The notes under the pieces are model-generated. The model was not told the DNA's origin. It searched no databases and saw nothing but the letters and a program-made list of their open reading frames with translations. Below are positions 9,756 through 19,200 of a stretch of DNA of 64,000 nucleotides, in pieces; position 1 is the stretch's first letter; the number at the start of each line of letters is the position of its first letter. Source of the stretch: Flectobacillus sp. BAB-3569 (lineage in GTDB: Bacteria; Bacteroidota; Bacteroidia; Cytophagales; Spirosomataceae); assembly GCF_002270355.1 (NCBI RefSeq), contig NZ_NJFZ01000035.1:1-64000 (forward strand). Direction: 5' to 3'. A program made the translations under genes and the position numbers.

Positions 9756-10934
9756 ATGATGTCATTTTATTATTGGTTTCGTGAAGGTTCTATTAAAGAC
9801 CATGGCGTTATCTATTGTGAAATAAGAGTTGATGGTGAAAAGTCCGTTCCATTCTCTACTAAAATTAAACTTCACCGAAAACATTGGAATTCTAAGGAGC
9901 AGTGCTTCAATGGTAAAGAATCTGCCAAACATCAGAAAATGTTAGATTTCTATGAATTAAGATTCACCCAAATCTACACTCAAATATCCTATGAGAAACC
10001 GAGTGAACCAATTAGACCATCCGAAATACTAGAAAGACACAGATTTGCCCACGTTGGTGAGCGAAAGACCAAGGAAAAGGAAATTGAGTTTATGGACGTC
10101 TTCAAAGAGTTTCTGGCTGATCAGAACAAATTACTACAGGCTGAAAAACTTAGCGAACTGACAGTTAAAGGGAAAGAGTCAAAATATGCTATTATTAGGG
10201 AATATTTGGGCAAGAAAAAGATTATCTCAATTCCAATTAAAGATGTCAACACCTCCTTTTTAGACGAGTTCAAATTTTATCTACAGACGTCAAAGTACCA
10301 AGACAGTACTATTGAAAAGTATCTAGTTTTAATTAAGGAGGTATCTACCTATGGAGTTTCCAAAGGATACAGTAAGGAAAGTGTCTTGGATGACTACAAA
10401 ATTGAGAAGGCCAAAGCCAAAGAGCCAGTGTCATTAACAAAAGAAGAAATGGATAAAATGGAAGCACTAGAACTTTCCCCTGTACAACGACTTACTTTAG
10501 ATATTTATCGCTTCTGTGCAGAGACCTCTTTGAGCTATACAGACTATAATTCTCTTTCAGACGAACGCGTTGAGATAGATAAAGATAAAACTATCTGGAT
10601 TAAACTAAATCGGGAAAAGACAGATATTACCCAAAGAATTCCCCTTAATGATAAAGCTCTTGAAATTTTTTGTAAATACGGAGGTGCAGCATCACTTCCT
10701 AGGTTGAGCAACAATAAACTTAACCTCCAAATCAAAGAAATAGCAAAGATGGCTAATATCAAAAAGCATATAACTTTTCATACCTCACGAAAGAGCTTTG
10801 TTGATTATACTTTGAACGAATTAGCGATACCAGCAACGACTATTTCTGCAATGGTCGGATGGAAAGATACCAAGCAATTATCAAGGTATGCCAAAGTAAA
10901 AGACTCTACTATTAAGAAGCAGTTTTTGAAGTAA
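9756..10934 (+). CDS. IntDOT-like tyrosine recombinase
   Basis: The 392-residue protein has an N-terminal arm-binding region (1-100), a SAM-like core-binding domain (about 110-210) and a C-terminal catalytic domain. Seen motifs are HTSR (H342, R345), GW (W369 in place of the usual His) and the nucleophile in RYAKV (Y378). The box that normally holds the first catalytic Arg reads TSLSYTDYNSL, with Ser in its place. IntDOT of the Bacteroides conjugative transposon CTnDOT is also known to lack this Arg. It lies next to tRNA-Glu and is likely to integrate the following DNA there by site-specific recombination. Confidence 0.9.
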   Translation: MMSFYYWFREGSIKDHGVIYCEIRVDGEKSVPFSTKIKLHRKHWNSKEQCFNGKESAKHQKMLDFYELRFTQIYTQISYEKPSEPIRPSEILERHRFAHVGERKTKEKEIEFMDVFKEFLADQNKLLQAEKLSELTVKGKESKYAIIREYLGKKKIISIPIKDVNTSFLDEFKFYLQTSKYQDSTIEKYLVLIKEVSTYGVSKGYSKESVLDDYKIEKAKAKEPVSLTKEEMDKMEALELSPVQRLTLDIYRFCAETSLSYTDYNSLSDERVEIDKDKTIWIKLNREKTDITQRIPLNDKALEIFCKYGGAASLPRLSNNKLNLQIKEIAKMANIKKHITFHTSRKSFVDYTLNELAIPATTISAMVGWKDTKQLSRYAKVKDSTIKKQFLK

Positions 10935-11002
10935 GGTATTATTAAAAACAAAGTATTTATCATTACTTATTGAGTGGTAACTACGGTTATCACTCTTTTC
11001 TT

Positions 11003-11010
11003 ACCTTTGC
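11003..11010 (+). promoter_or_regulatory. -7 promoter box, TACCTTTG
   Basis: This is a perfect TAnnTTTG box about 100 bp ahead of the PKD lipoprotein gene. A convincing -33 box is not seen. Confidence 0.4.
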
Positions 11011-11110
11011 ATTCACTTCAACGTTTATACATATAGTTCTATAATTATCTCGTGAAGTTCTCAGCTAGCATTCAATAAATCAATTAATAATTTACAACCT
11101 AAAATTCAAA

Positions 11111-11728
11111 ATGAAGCTTACACAAAACTTAATTAAACACTTTCTACGCACGTTATTTGTTTTTGCCATCCTCCCTTCTGCATTCATGCTATCATGCAAA
11201 AAAGATGACCCAATCCCAAACCCTAAAGCCGAATTTACTTATGATGTTCAAAACAATGGGTTTGTGAGATTTAACAACAAATCACTCAACAACACTAAGT
11301 CAATTTGGAATTATGGAGATGGAAGTGGTGATGTTGTAAAAGACTATGATTCTGAGCATCTTCGCCAATTCACAAGAAATGGGACATATCAGATTACTTT
11401 AAAAGTCACCAAGGATAATCTTCAAGACGTTATTGTAAAGTCTATTTCGGTCAATACAGTTAAAGGATCACTTTTGGTCTATAAGAAGTTTTCGACGGGT
11501 TATGGAAAGCATATCGCTGTCTATGTTGACGGGAACTATATTGGAACCATCAATGGCAATGTATATTACTCCAATAGTCCTTCATGTGGCAATAGCAACT
11601 CAGTTACCGCAGAAGGTTTGACAGAAGGTACACACACCTTAGAAGCAAAAGAAAATAGTGGCAGTGGTTATTGGAAAAGCACTGTAAATGTATCTGGAGG
11701 TTTGTGTAATAGTATTGGGCTTACATAA
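11111..11728 (+). CDS. PKD-domain lipoprotein
   Basis: The 205-residue protein has a signal peptide and a lipobox ending at the Cys of LSCKKDD, so it is probably an outer-membrane or surface lipoprotein. Residues about 35-115 form a PKD-type beta-sandwich with the typical SIWNYGDGSG motif. A C-terminal domain with paired cysteines (SPSCGNSN, GGLCNS) follows. Its function is unknown, and binding or adhesion is only a guess. It stands alone between the recombinase and the DUF262 gene, with a hairpin after it. Confidence 0.75.
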   Translation: MKLTQNLIKHFLRTLFVFAILPSAFMLSCKKDDPIPNPKAEFTYDVQNNGFVRFNNKSLNNTKSIWNYGDGSGDVVKDYDSEHLRQFTRNGTYQITLKVTKDNLQDVIVKSISVNTVKGSLLVYKKFSTGYGKHIAVYVDGNYIGTINGNVYYSNSPSCGNSNSVTAEGLTEGTHTLEAKENSGSGYWKSTVNVSGGLCNSIGLT

Positions 11729-11736
11729 AGTATTAC

Positions 11737-11765
11737 ACAGAGGGGGCTAAACAGACTCCCTCTGT
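11737..11765. terminator. Hairpin after the PKD lipoprotein
   Basis: The stem pairs ACAGAGGG with CCCTCTGT. There is no clear T-tract, so terminator activity is probable rather than certain. Confidence 0.55.
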
Positions 11766-12016
11766 ATAGTCTGAAGTTTTGAATATTTACCATTCGTACT
11801 TGAATTTCTGACCTCTAACTTAACAAGGTAGTTCTTTGAATAATTTTCAATTCAAAAACTAGAAATAGGTTCATATACTGTATATTTATCTCGTATGTGA
11901 TTCCATGACAGCTAAAGTAATAACAGTTTAAAATTTTAACGGCTAATTTTACATTGATCTTAAAATCATAATAATTATTTGTATCAACTTAAGGAACATA
12001 AAAACAGATTAAAACT

Positions 12017-13075
12017 ATGATTAGTAATTACAAAGAGTCTAAACCATATTCCATCAATGAGGTTCTTGGCTGGTACCAAAGAGGTGAACTTGATATTTCT
12101 CCTAAATATCAGCGAAAATCAGTGTGGACATCTAATGCAAAGTCTTATTTGATAGATTCAATTATTAGAGGATTTCCTATTCCACCAATATTTATGAGAC
12201 AATCTTTGGATGTTAGGTTAAGAAAAACTTTCAAAGAAATTATTGATGGTCAACAGCGAATAAGAACTATTATAGGTTATTTAAATGACGAGTTCACTAT
12301 TTCTAAATCTCATAATAAAGATTACTGTAATTTATATTTTTCGGATTTAAGTGATGAAATGCAAAGTGATTTTTTAAGCTACAATATTAGTTTTGAGCTT
12401 ATTAAAATCGAATCTGATTCATTGATATATGAAATGTTTGCTAGACTCAATACCAACAATGTAGCATTAAATGAACAAGAAATTAGAAATGCTCGATATT
12501 CAGGTGAATTTAAAGTATTTATATACAGAAAAGCAAGCCAGTATCGAGAGTGGTTTTTAGATAATAAGATTTTTTCTGATAAAGCTTTTACAAGAATGGA
12601 AGATGTTCAGTTTTTTAACTATTTGGTAATTCATTTGCTTGATGGTATTACAAATGATACAAATAAATCAATTGAAGAATATTACAAAAAATATGACTCT
12701 TCTTTTGAAAACTGTGAAGTTGTAGAAAGCAAACTTGATTTTCTATTGAGCTTTATTTTCAAGATGTTTAAGCACGAAACAATCTCATTGACTTTTTTTA
12801 AGAAACCAAATTATTTTTTTACTCTTTATTGTTCATTAAACTCTTATTTTTTTGGTATTAAAGGATTTAGTGAGGCTAATCCTAATGCAGTAATTGAAAA
12901 AAGTGAAAAACATGAAAAACAGATGGTTCATATTCTTAACAAGCTAAATGACTATGAAGCCTATCTCTCTGATGATGAGTTTGCTGAACATATTTTAAAA
13001 CTTCATAAAGTTCATACAACTAATAAAGGAGAAAGAACAAGAAGAATAGTAGACTTATTAGAAGCAATATTTTAA
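12017..13075 (+). CDS. DUF262 (GmrSD/ParB-like nuclease fold) protein
   Basis: The 352-residue protein has the DUF262 N-terminal signature: YQRKSVW at 31-37, GFPIPPIFM at 52-60 and the core IIDGQQR motif (D77-R81). In the GmrSD family this fold binds and cleaves modified DNA using NTP. The C-terminal half is helical with no HNH motif. Its stop overlaps the start of the next gene (TAATGG), so the two are translationally coupled. DUF262 proteins next to small HEPN proteins are a recurring defence-type pair, and I infer that here. T7 runs inside this gene are intact. Confidence 0.8.
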   Translation: MISNYKESKPYSINEVLGWYQRGELDISPKYQRKSVWTSNAKSYLIDSIIRGFPIPPIFMRQSLDVRLRKTFKEIIDGQQRIRTIIGYLNDEFTISKSHNKDYCNLYFSDLSDEMQSDFLSYNISFELIKIESDSLIYEMFARLNTNNVALNEQEIRNARYSGEFKVFIYRKASQYREWFLDNKIFSDKAFTRMEDVQFFNYLVIHLLDGITNDTNKSIEEYYKKYDSSFENCEVVESKLDFLLSFIFKMFKHETISLTFFKKPNYFFTLYCSLNSYFFGIKGFSEANPNAVIEKSEKHEKQMVHILNKLNDYEAYLSDDEFAEHILKLHKVHTTNKGERTRRIVDLLEAIF

Positions 13076-13706
13076 TGGAAAATCAAGAGATACTTGACGA
13101 AATTTCCTTTTGGGATTCTAAAATGAATACTATTCCACAAGGAATAACTTTTAACAATTCAACTGATGAGAGTAATTATTTGCAATCTGTTCGGAATGAA
13201 ATCATAGATATAGCGTTTTTCAAAATATACATAAAGTTTGAAAAGTTTTTTACTATGATGTTTGAGCAATATTGCATTGGGGGAGTAAATCAGAATGGAT
13301 ATTGCCCAAATAGAAAGTTAAATTTTACAGATACAGGACATTTCTTAGCTATAATTCAAAAAAAAATAATGAATTTACTTTAGGATTAGATTTTATCAGA
13401 AAAATGTCTGGACATATTTTTGAGGATTCAGATAATTCATTTTCTGCATTATCACATTCTAAGTATTTTACTGACCTTAATGAAATGAAAGCTATTAGAG
13501 ATTATATTGCTCACGAGAGTCAATCTGCTCTAACTAATTACATTAAATGTTTTCCTGTCTTACCTAATACTAATCTACCTTCAGCAAAGGAAGTGCTCAT
13601 GGGTACTTGTAAGCGAGGTCCAAAAACTTTTATAAGATATAATCGCTATGTTGAAACAATAACTTTTCTTTCAGAGTATATATTATCACAACCTTTTCCT
13701 TTATAA
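13075..13706 (+). pseudogene. HEPN-domain partner of the DUF262 protein, split at an A9 run
   Basis: Two frames, 13075-13383 and 13404-13706, form one protein of about 210 residues if a -1 shift or one added base occurs at the A9 run 13358-13366. The second half then continues from QKKNNEFTLGLDFIRKMSGH. The C-terminal half has RDYIAHES, a match to the HEPN ribonuclease core (Arg-x4-His), so the likely role is an RNase effector paired with DUF262. The zero-frame codons give A_AAA_AAA, a shift-prone heptamer, so programmed frameshifting cannot be excluded. Decay or an assembly error is at least as likely. Confidence 0.65.
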
Positions 13707-14084
13707 ATCTTCATTTTAACATTTCATATCTTATACTATTAATAAATTTCATTTAAAATTCTTAAGCCAAGCTAAATATATTAGGCCTTATCTATTCATT
13801 TAGTATTTCTTAAAATATTAGGTGAATAGATAATTGAGTCGTTTGTAAGATTATCTTGATTTCATATGGACAGTTACCAACTCGAAAGTTACCACATAAG
13901 TTGGTTTAGAGTAATGAAAGTTAGATGTCTTTAAAACAGAAACACCACCTTCAGTTCTAAAAAATAGAAGCTCAAAATACCTTTATATAGATGACATAGC
14001 ACACTCCTTTAATAGCTATTAGTCCCAAATTTAGTTAAATGTTGACTTTATGGTTTAGCCTTGACCCTCCATGGTTGATACGAG
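13707..14084. other. Intergenic stretch without a gene
   Basis: Very AT-rich DNA between converging genes. No frame with protein-like composition or RNA gene is seen. Confidence 0.5.
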
Positions 14085-14693
14085 TTAGCCATTCTCTTTA
14101 TTGTTTTCCTCAATTGAAGGTTTTCCATGTTCTTGTCTGTGACATTTATGACAAATTGCAATTAAGTCTTCAATTGGTTCATTATAAATATTTTGATATG
14201 TTAGGTGGTGTACTTCCGTTGAAGTTTCTTGTTTACATATTTGACAGATGTTTTTATCCCTTTCAAATACCAATTTTCGCTTTTGTTTCCATGTGTCAGT
14301 ACTTAAGTAAACATAATATTTATACCAAGGAGAATTATATAATCTGTACTCCTTTTTCATATTAAATAAAATATCTTTTTCATCGTAGTAATTATCCCAA
14401 CGTTCTTTTTCACTTGATTCACAAAGTTCCCCTCTAATTTGGTCACCGAACTTTTTGGAGCTTAAAGGTTTGGATTTATTGATGCAGCCACCACAATGCA
14501 AACACTGTTCTCGGATAAAATACAATTGATGGTCTTTTCTATCAATTACGATTATTTTAACAGGGTCTCTACAACAGTCGTCAATAGGTTTATAGGTCCA
14601 ATAATTACAATTTTGACAGTTGTATATATCATGAAACTTGAAAAGAGAATTAATATTGATATTTTTACTTTTACATTTATTACACTCTTTCAT
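14085..14693 (-). CDS. HNH endonuclease with zinc-ribbon N-terminus
   Basis: The 202-residue protein begins with Cys pairs CNKC and CQNC and has further Cys pairs near 78-92 (CLHCGGC). The C-terminal HNH module is CQIC (150-153), EVHH (160-163) and CHKC (181-184) with H190, giving zinc ligands and the catalytic His. HNH nucleases of this size occur in restriction systems, mobile elements and defence islands. It is a lone gene here, and its target cannot be told from sequence. Confidence 0.8.
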   Translation of the reverse strand: MKECNKCKSKNININSLFKFHDIYNCQNCNYWTYKPIDDCCRDPVKIIVIDRKDHQLYFIREQCLHCGGCINKSKPLSSKKFGDQIRGELCESSEKERWDNYYDEKDILFNMKKEYRLYNSPWYKYYVYLSTDTWKQKRKLVFERDKNICQICKQETSTEVHHLTYQNIYNEPIEDLIAICHKCHRQEHGKPSIEENNKENG

Positions 14694-15297
14694 AATGTTA
14701 ACCTTTATTTTTAGATTTAGATGAAAGTTAACTCAACGAAACTCTTTTTAATATTAGTTCTATTCTCACACTTGGCAACAACATTTTGTGGTGGTATTTG
14801 GCTGTCTATATATATATTTATGTCACCAAGACTTAAGCAAAGCCTGCTATGCCTTTATTTTTATAGGCTACTTCTTTTCTTAAAAAAGGGAAATATCAAC
14901 TTATTTACCGTCAAATGTTGCTTATAAAGCCCAACACAATTTACTTGCTGGATTTTCAACCACCGAAACTTCTTCAAGTTTTTTCAATATATTAACCAAA
15001 GTCAACCTATTACAGTAAACGGGTACGAATTATCCTGAAATATAAAATCGTAAACTTAGGTAACAATCTATACTTCTTCACCATTTCCTACTGTTGTTTT
15101 GTTTTTTATCTTACTTAAATGTATTTCACGATATTATATAAAAACAAGTTTTAAGCGCTTCAAATTTTAGATTATTATACACTACATACAAAACAGACCT
15201 CCTTCAAATTACTTCAAAAGAGGTCTGAAAGTTTATTCTATAAGAGTATTTTAGAAAAAAGAAGTTGTAAAATAGTTACTCTGTGTTATATGGCATT
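14694..15297. other. AT-rich intergenic region with one hairpin
   Basis: There is no convincing gene. A 68-codon frame at 14721-14927 is low-complexity and has no support. A hairpin at 15194-15227 pairs CAGACCTC with GAGGTCTG ahead of the 3' end of the GIY-YIG gene and may terminate its minus-strand transcript. Confidence 0.5.
15194..15227 (-). terminator. Terminator-like hairpin after the GIY-YIG gene
   Basis: An eight-base stem, CAGACCTC with GAGGTCTG, lies about 70 bp beyond the GIY-YIG stop in the direction of transcription. Confidence 0.5.
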
Positions 15298-15795
15298 TTA
15301 TTTTAAATCAACAATTCTTTCGCTTATTCTATATTGTCTAGTTCCTCTTATACTATTGAGCCTTGGTTGTAATTCATTTGTCAAAATGCTTTCAAGCAAC
15401 CCAATTATCTCGTGTTTTACGGACATAAAAATCAATTTATGTTCTAATGCAAGTTCGTAGACGTACATTAAGTCTTCGCTCGTAGCTTGCGGTTGGTTTC
15501 TCCTCTTTTTCTTTCCAGTCAATGCACGTAGAAATGTATTCATAAAAGCGTTTTCTCTTAAATCAAAATGAGATGCTATTCTTTCCAGAATAGAACGGCT
15601 TCCAGTTTTGCCTACGTACACAGCATTTTCTTGTTCGTCAAATATTACATATACTCCAATAAGTGATCGTTTATTATGTATTAAATCTACAAGTTTCAAA
15701 TCTTTAAATGCAATTTTTTCAGCTTGTTTAATTTGAGAAATTAATTCTGAAATAGTCAAGTTTTTAATTTCCTCGTAAAGTAAAATATGCCCCAT
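15298..15795 (-). CDS. GIY-YIG-fold nuclease-like protein
   Basis: The 165-residue protein has GVYVIF (47-52), VYVGKTGSRS (59-68) with the conserved Arg, and LLESILTNELQPRLN (133-147) with E135 at the catalytic position. This is the order of motifs in the GIY-YIG domain. A helical N-terminus of about 40 residues precedes the domain. There is no DNA-binding module as in homing endonucleases, so a small stand-alone nuclease with an accessory or defence role is the best guess. Confidence 0.75.
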   Translation of the reverse strand: MGHILLYEEIKNLTISELISQIKQAEKIAFKDLKLVDLIHNKRSLIGVYVIFDEQENAVYVGKTGSRSILERIASHFDLRENAFMNTFLRALTGKKKRRNQPQATSEDLMYVYELALEHKLIFMSVKHEIIGLLESILTNELQPRLNSIRGTRQYRISERIVDLK

Positions 15796-16109
15796 TATTT
15801 AATTTGCCATTGAGTGGGTTAAAAGGTCACATAACGACAGTTAAAGCTCCAATTTCACAGGTCAGTTCGCTTGACACAAAACCTGTCTGAACGGGTGCCA
15901 ATTCTGTTACGTCTTAATAATTAGCTGTTTCTGTCAACAAATCAATCACTGTCAATTCGAGCCTTACATAATAAACAGTAATGTCAATCTAAATAGGTAC
16001 ATTATAGTCGTGTTGAAAAATGTCAACAGCTTGGCTTGTTGTCAAAAGTTGTCCGTCGTATTAGGTACTTGTTTTCAGAACAAATTTTTCTTATTCATTA
16101 TTAAGTGTT
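15796..16109. other. Intergenic stretch without a gene
   Basis: This is mixed accessory-type intergenic sequence on the upstream side of the GIY-YIG gene. Nothing identifiable is seen. Confidence 0.45.
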
Positions 16110-16590
16110 TTACTTATCAGAATCCCCTTGGTCAGCTTTAAATTCAGTAAAAGGTATTTTTCCCCAGACACGTTTGTAACCGACAGCACCAGCGGCAAAG
16201 ATGAATAATAACCCACAAACAACATATGATAATGTTTCTTTTCCCTCGGGAGCTGCCATGAGAAAAAAACTGATGCAAGTATCAAAACAACTGCCAAAAT
16301 TAATGAAATCCTTTTAGTCTTTTCTTGTTCTGTTATGTAAAGTTCGTGAAGTCGAGTCCGTTCATTAATGAAAGTTTTTGATTCAGTACTATCTAGTTCA
16401 ACTGCTCTATGCCTGTAAGTATTTTTGTTGTTCGTTTCCCAAGGGGGGCTCAATTCGATACTATTTGTTTTTTTGTTTTCATTATCAGATTCATTTGAAA
16501 TAGTATTGTCTTCTGATTGAATAATTGTATTTGATGAACCCGTTATCCAAGGAGTCTGAAGTTCAATTTTGTTATTTTTTTGGTTTTCAT
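16110..16590 (-). pseudogene. Membrane protein gene with two homopolymer frameshifts
   Basis: The visible middle frame has one TM helix (ISLILAVVLILASVFF). Adding one base to the T7 run at 16575-16581 connects it to an ATG at 16590 (MKTKKNNKIELQTPW). Adding one base to the A7 run at 16263-16269 changes the C-terminus to LMAAPEGKETLSYVVCGLLF and gives a second TM helix and a stop at 16110. The repaired protein is about 160 residues. It has two repeats of IEL(Q/S)xPW in a disordered N-terminus, then two TM helices. Its function is unknown. Confidence 0.6.
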
Positions 16591-16678
16591 AATGATTAAT
16601 AATTGGGAAATTATTTTAAACTTTTCTTTATATTTTTTAAAGGAGAGTATTTTACACTTGCCACCAACGTCAAGCTAT

Positions 16679-16897
16679 AAAAAACTAACTTGATACGTTT
16701 TCATACTCGGATACCTATCCGAAAATTATTAACTATTACAATCTAAATGCTTAGATATTGAGTTTTTTCACAGACTGACTCGGGGCTACATTCGGGCGTG
16801 TTTAGGAGCCCAAAACTGTCAACCAGCAAGCACTACATTTGAATAAAAACACAAAGCTCCAAGTTTTCATGTCACCCCGCCTGACACAAAACTTGTG
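16679..16897 (-). repeat. 220-bp interspersed repeat, copy 2 (inverted)
   Basis: This is the reverse-complement counterpart of 1341-1560, with the same order of conserved blocks. It lies just downstream (3' side) of the FRG gene. Its internal inverted arms are diverged, unlike copy 1. Confidence 0.8.
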
Positions 16898-16919
16898 TAA
16901 GCAGTAGGGCTTTCTGTCT

Positions 16920-17606
16920 TTAGTGTTGGTCTGAACGTAACCATTTTATGTGTTTTGCTATCCCGTCAATGTCTGGATAAACTGTCCCAGAATTAACCCC
17001 AAATCTATTTAATGATTTCTTAATTGCTTTACGAACATCTTTGTGAATTAAAATTGTCGTCAAGTTTTTTGGCTGCCAAGGAGTGTAAGGGTCGTGGTGA
17101 ACCGTGAATAAACCACCTTGTGCAATTATTCTGTTGTCCCAATGTTTAGGAACAAAGCGTTTAACTTCTTTAATTGTAAAAGGGTCAAATGTATCGCTAA
17201 GTTTTACAAGTTTGTCTGATTTGTGAATGTAAACACAACAAAACTCTGTGTCTTTTTCATCGTCCTTGGTAAATGGTTCTTCAACTGCAAAATATGTTGC
17301 AACAAGAGGGTTCTTTGTCCAGTCAAGAAGCCGAGTTGGCAAACCGTGATGTTGTCCAATTGATAGCAATTCAAGTTTGTCGTCCTTGTAGTCCTTTATA
17401 AACGGATAAGCACGTTGTTTGAATATATCAAAAAGTCTGATTTCTTCTTTAACATCTAACGCCAATCCTTTTTGAGTTTTAAGTCTGCCGATTGATGGTG
17501 TCAACTTGTAAGTTGAGTTGCGAACACCTCGATAAATTAAGTTGTCCTCCGTCTCCGTTTGTGTCTTTAAAAAGTCGTAAAAGTCGTCTATGGTTTTTAC
17601 TTTCAT
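16920..17606 (-). CDS. FRG-domain protein
   Basis: The 228-residue protein starts with YRGVRNSTYKLTPSIGR (25-41), carrying the Phe/Tyr-Arg-Gly signature that names the FRG domain. GQHHGLPTRLLDWTKNPLVA follows near 88-107 and is the second conserved block of the family. FRG proteins occur in bacterial conflict systems and phage defence, but their biochemical activity is poorly defined. It is a lone gene with no partner in the same operon. Confidence 0.85.
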   Translation of the reverse strand: MKVKTIDDFYDFLKTQTETEDNLIYRGVRNSTYKLTPSIGRLKTQKGLALDVKEEIRLFDIFKQRAYPFIKDYKDDKLELLSIGQHHGLPTRLLDWTKNPLVATYFAVEEPFTKDDEKDTEFCCVYIHKSDKLVKLSDTFDPFTIKEVKRFVPKHWDNRIIAQGGLFTVHHDPYTPWQPKNLTTILIHKDVRKAIKKSLNRFGVNSGTVYPDIDGIAKHIKWLRSDQH

Positions 17607-17840
17607 ATTGTCTGTTATTTTCGTGTTGTAGCCTTACTACAAATGAACAAGGCTTTGTTCAGGTGTGGAACTAGAATTCTGCCTGCCCAAAACGTCAAGC
17701 TACATTTCTATTCTTATGCTGATTGTTATTCTATCGTTCAAAAGCGTTCCGTCTAGCTGAAACTGTTGCTTAAAATTAATCTTTCGCTGAATTTACTGCT
17801 GTCAAGCAACACTTGCACAAGACCATTTGTTGTTTGCCGT

Positions 17841-18824
17841 TTAGTCTGAGCTTTTTATTTTGCTGCTCAACGTTTTTATTATTTCAACAAGACTATCTGA
17901 AAATTTAGGGTCATACGAGTTCGTATCAATATTCGAGAATGCAGAAGGTTTATCAATATTCCACTCTTGAAATATTTCTTTAATTTCAGTGTGTGTCCCA
18001 ACTCTGTCGCCATATGCCTTTAAATAAAACTCACCAAAAGAAATGGCGTGAATTCTGTCAGCATTTCTTAGAGATTCGTGCATAAAGGATTTGCCAAGCG
18101 TAAATACATATTTTGAAGCAGCAATAAGCAACCCAATAATAATAATACTTTTTAAAATCACCAAAATGTATATTCCCCAAATCTGGTTTGGGTATGTGTC
18201 AAGTAGAGCCTGTATTTCTGGAACGTTCTCAAACCCATTAATCCCAACATATACACCAAAAATTAGAGTTCCTATCCCTATGATGTAACAGAAATAAGCT
18301 ACAATTTTATTGTGACACTCCCTTTGCTTTAATGCAAATGTTGTGTCTTTAATGAAGTCTGCTGCTTTTGTTTCTACTTCTTGTTTAGCAATAATTTTAT
18401 TTTCTTTATCAGCCTCTTGTCTTCCTAAAAAAACTGATATTGAAGCATCTATTTTGTCAATAGTTTCTTCAAAAGTGTCTTTGTATAGTCGGATGCAATA
18501 TAAATCGTCTATAAAATTTGGTATTGGAATTTCTCCATAGATTACAGGAATAATGAATTTTTTGTTTGCACTTTCTGCAACATAAGCTCTCGCAGTCCCA
18601 ACTTCACTAACAACATAGTTTGATTTTAAACTATGTTCTGTTATTAAAACTAAAACTCCATCAGCATTTTTTAAAGAGTCTAACAATACTTTACGCCAGT
18701 CTTGACCTACTTTTAAAATACTGTCATCTAATAAAATCGAGTGGCCTCGGTTAACCAGTTCTCCAGAGATTTGCTTTACAATTTCAGCGTCAGTATGTTG
18801 ATAGGAAATATAAATATTAGCCAT
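17841..18824 (-). CDS. TIR-domain protein with two TM helices
   Basis: Residues 1-130 form a TIR domain starting NIYISYQHTD. The putative NAD-cleaving Glu is E74 in VSEVGTARAY. Two TM helices follow at about 173-195 and 217-240, with a cytosolic C-terminal tail of about 85 residues. TIR domains of defence proteins hydrolyse NAD or make cyclic-ADPR signals. Membrane-anchored versions exist, but this exact TIR-2TM-tail layout I do not recognise as a named system. The gene stands alone, so it is either self-contained or its partner is elsewhere. Confidence 0.8.
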   Translation of the reverse strand: MANIYISYQHTDAEIVKQISGELVNRGHSILLDDSILKVGQDWRKVLLDSLKNADGVLVLITEHSLKSNYVVSEVGTARAYVAESANKKFIIPVIYGEIPIPNFIDDLYCIRLYKDTFEETIDKIDASISVFLGRQEADKENKIIAKQEVETKAADFIKDTTFALKQRECHNKIVAYFCYIIGIGTLIFGVYVGINGFENVPEIQALLDTYPNQIWGIYILVILKSIIIIGLLIAASKYVFTLGKSFMHESLRNADRIHAISFGEFYLKAYGDRVGTHTEIKEIFQEWNIDKPSAFSNIDTNSYDPKFSDSLVEIIKTLSSKIKSSD

Positions 18825-19162
18825 TAGTGATTATGTTTAACTGCCGATTTTAAATAGTACCCAAGACTAAAATATACGAAAGTTTTGTAGTGATTCTTGT
18901 ATTTTTTAAAACTTTGTCAATTCTTCCTTGTACTATTCTTGTCGTACTTTTTATATTGTTGGTTACTTAAAATTCTCTCCACTAAATATTTCTAAATCCT
19001 GTCGAGATGTTAGTCTTAATCATTCAATTGATTAGAGATAACCCAGTTTGCAATTTATTCAAATTTCATTATTTAGAACTACCGAATAATAAGAAATGAA
19101 AATATTGATGTTTTATTAACCTAAGTCAATTATATACCTTACGACTCTGAATTACAATAAAT
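18825..19162. other. Boundary stretch between the defence genes and the virus-like block
   Basis: AT-rich DNA without a gene. The operon-style minus-strand block begins just to its right. No attachment-site repeat is evident here. Confidence 0.45.
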
Positions 19163-19200
19163 TAAAAACGGAAGCCTACATCACATAGACTCCCGTTTTT
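19163..19200 (-). terminator. Terminator at the 3' end of the virus-like block
   Basis: On the minus strand, AAAACGGGAGTC pairs imperfectly with GGCTTCCGTTTT, and the stem ends in T-rich sequence. It directly follows the last gene of the block and marks its transcriptional end. Confidence 0.7.

Noticed and set aside
14039..14365. Plus-strand frame over the HNH gene
   Set aside because: It is a shadow of the HNH gene, whose zinc and catalytic motifs are clear on the other strand.
14721..14927. 68-codon hydrophobic frame
   Set aside because: It lies in AT-rich DNA, lacks gene context, and its composition follows base content.
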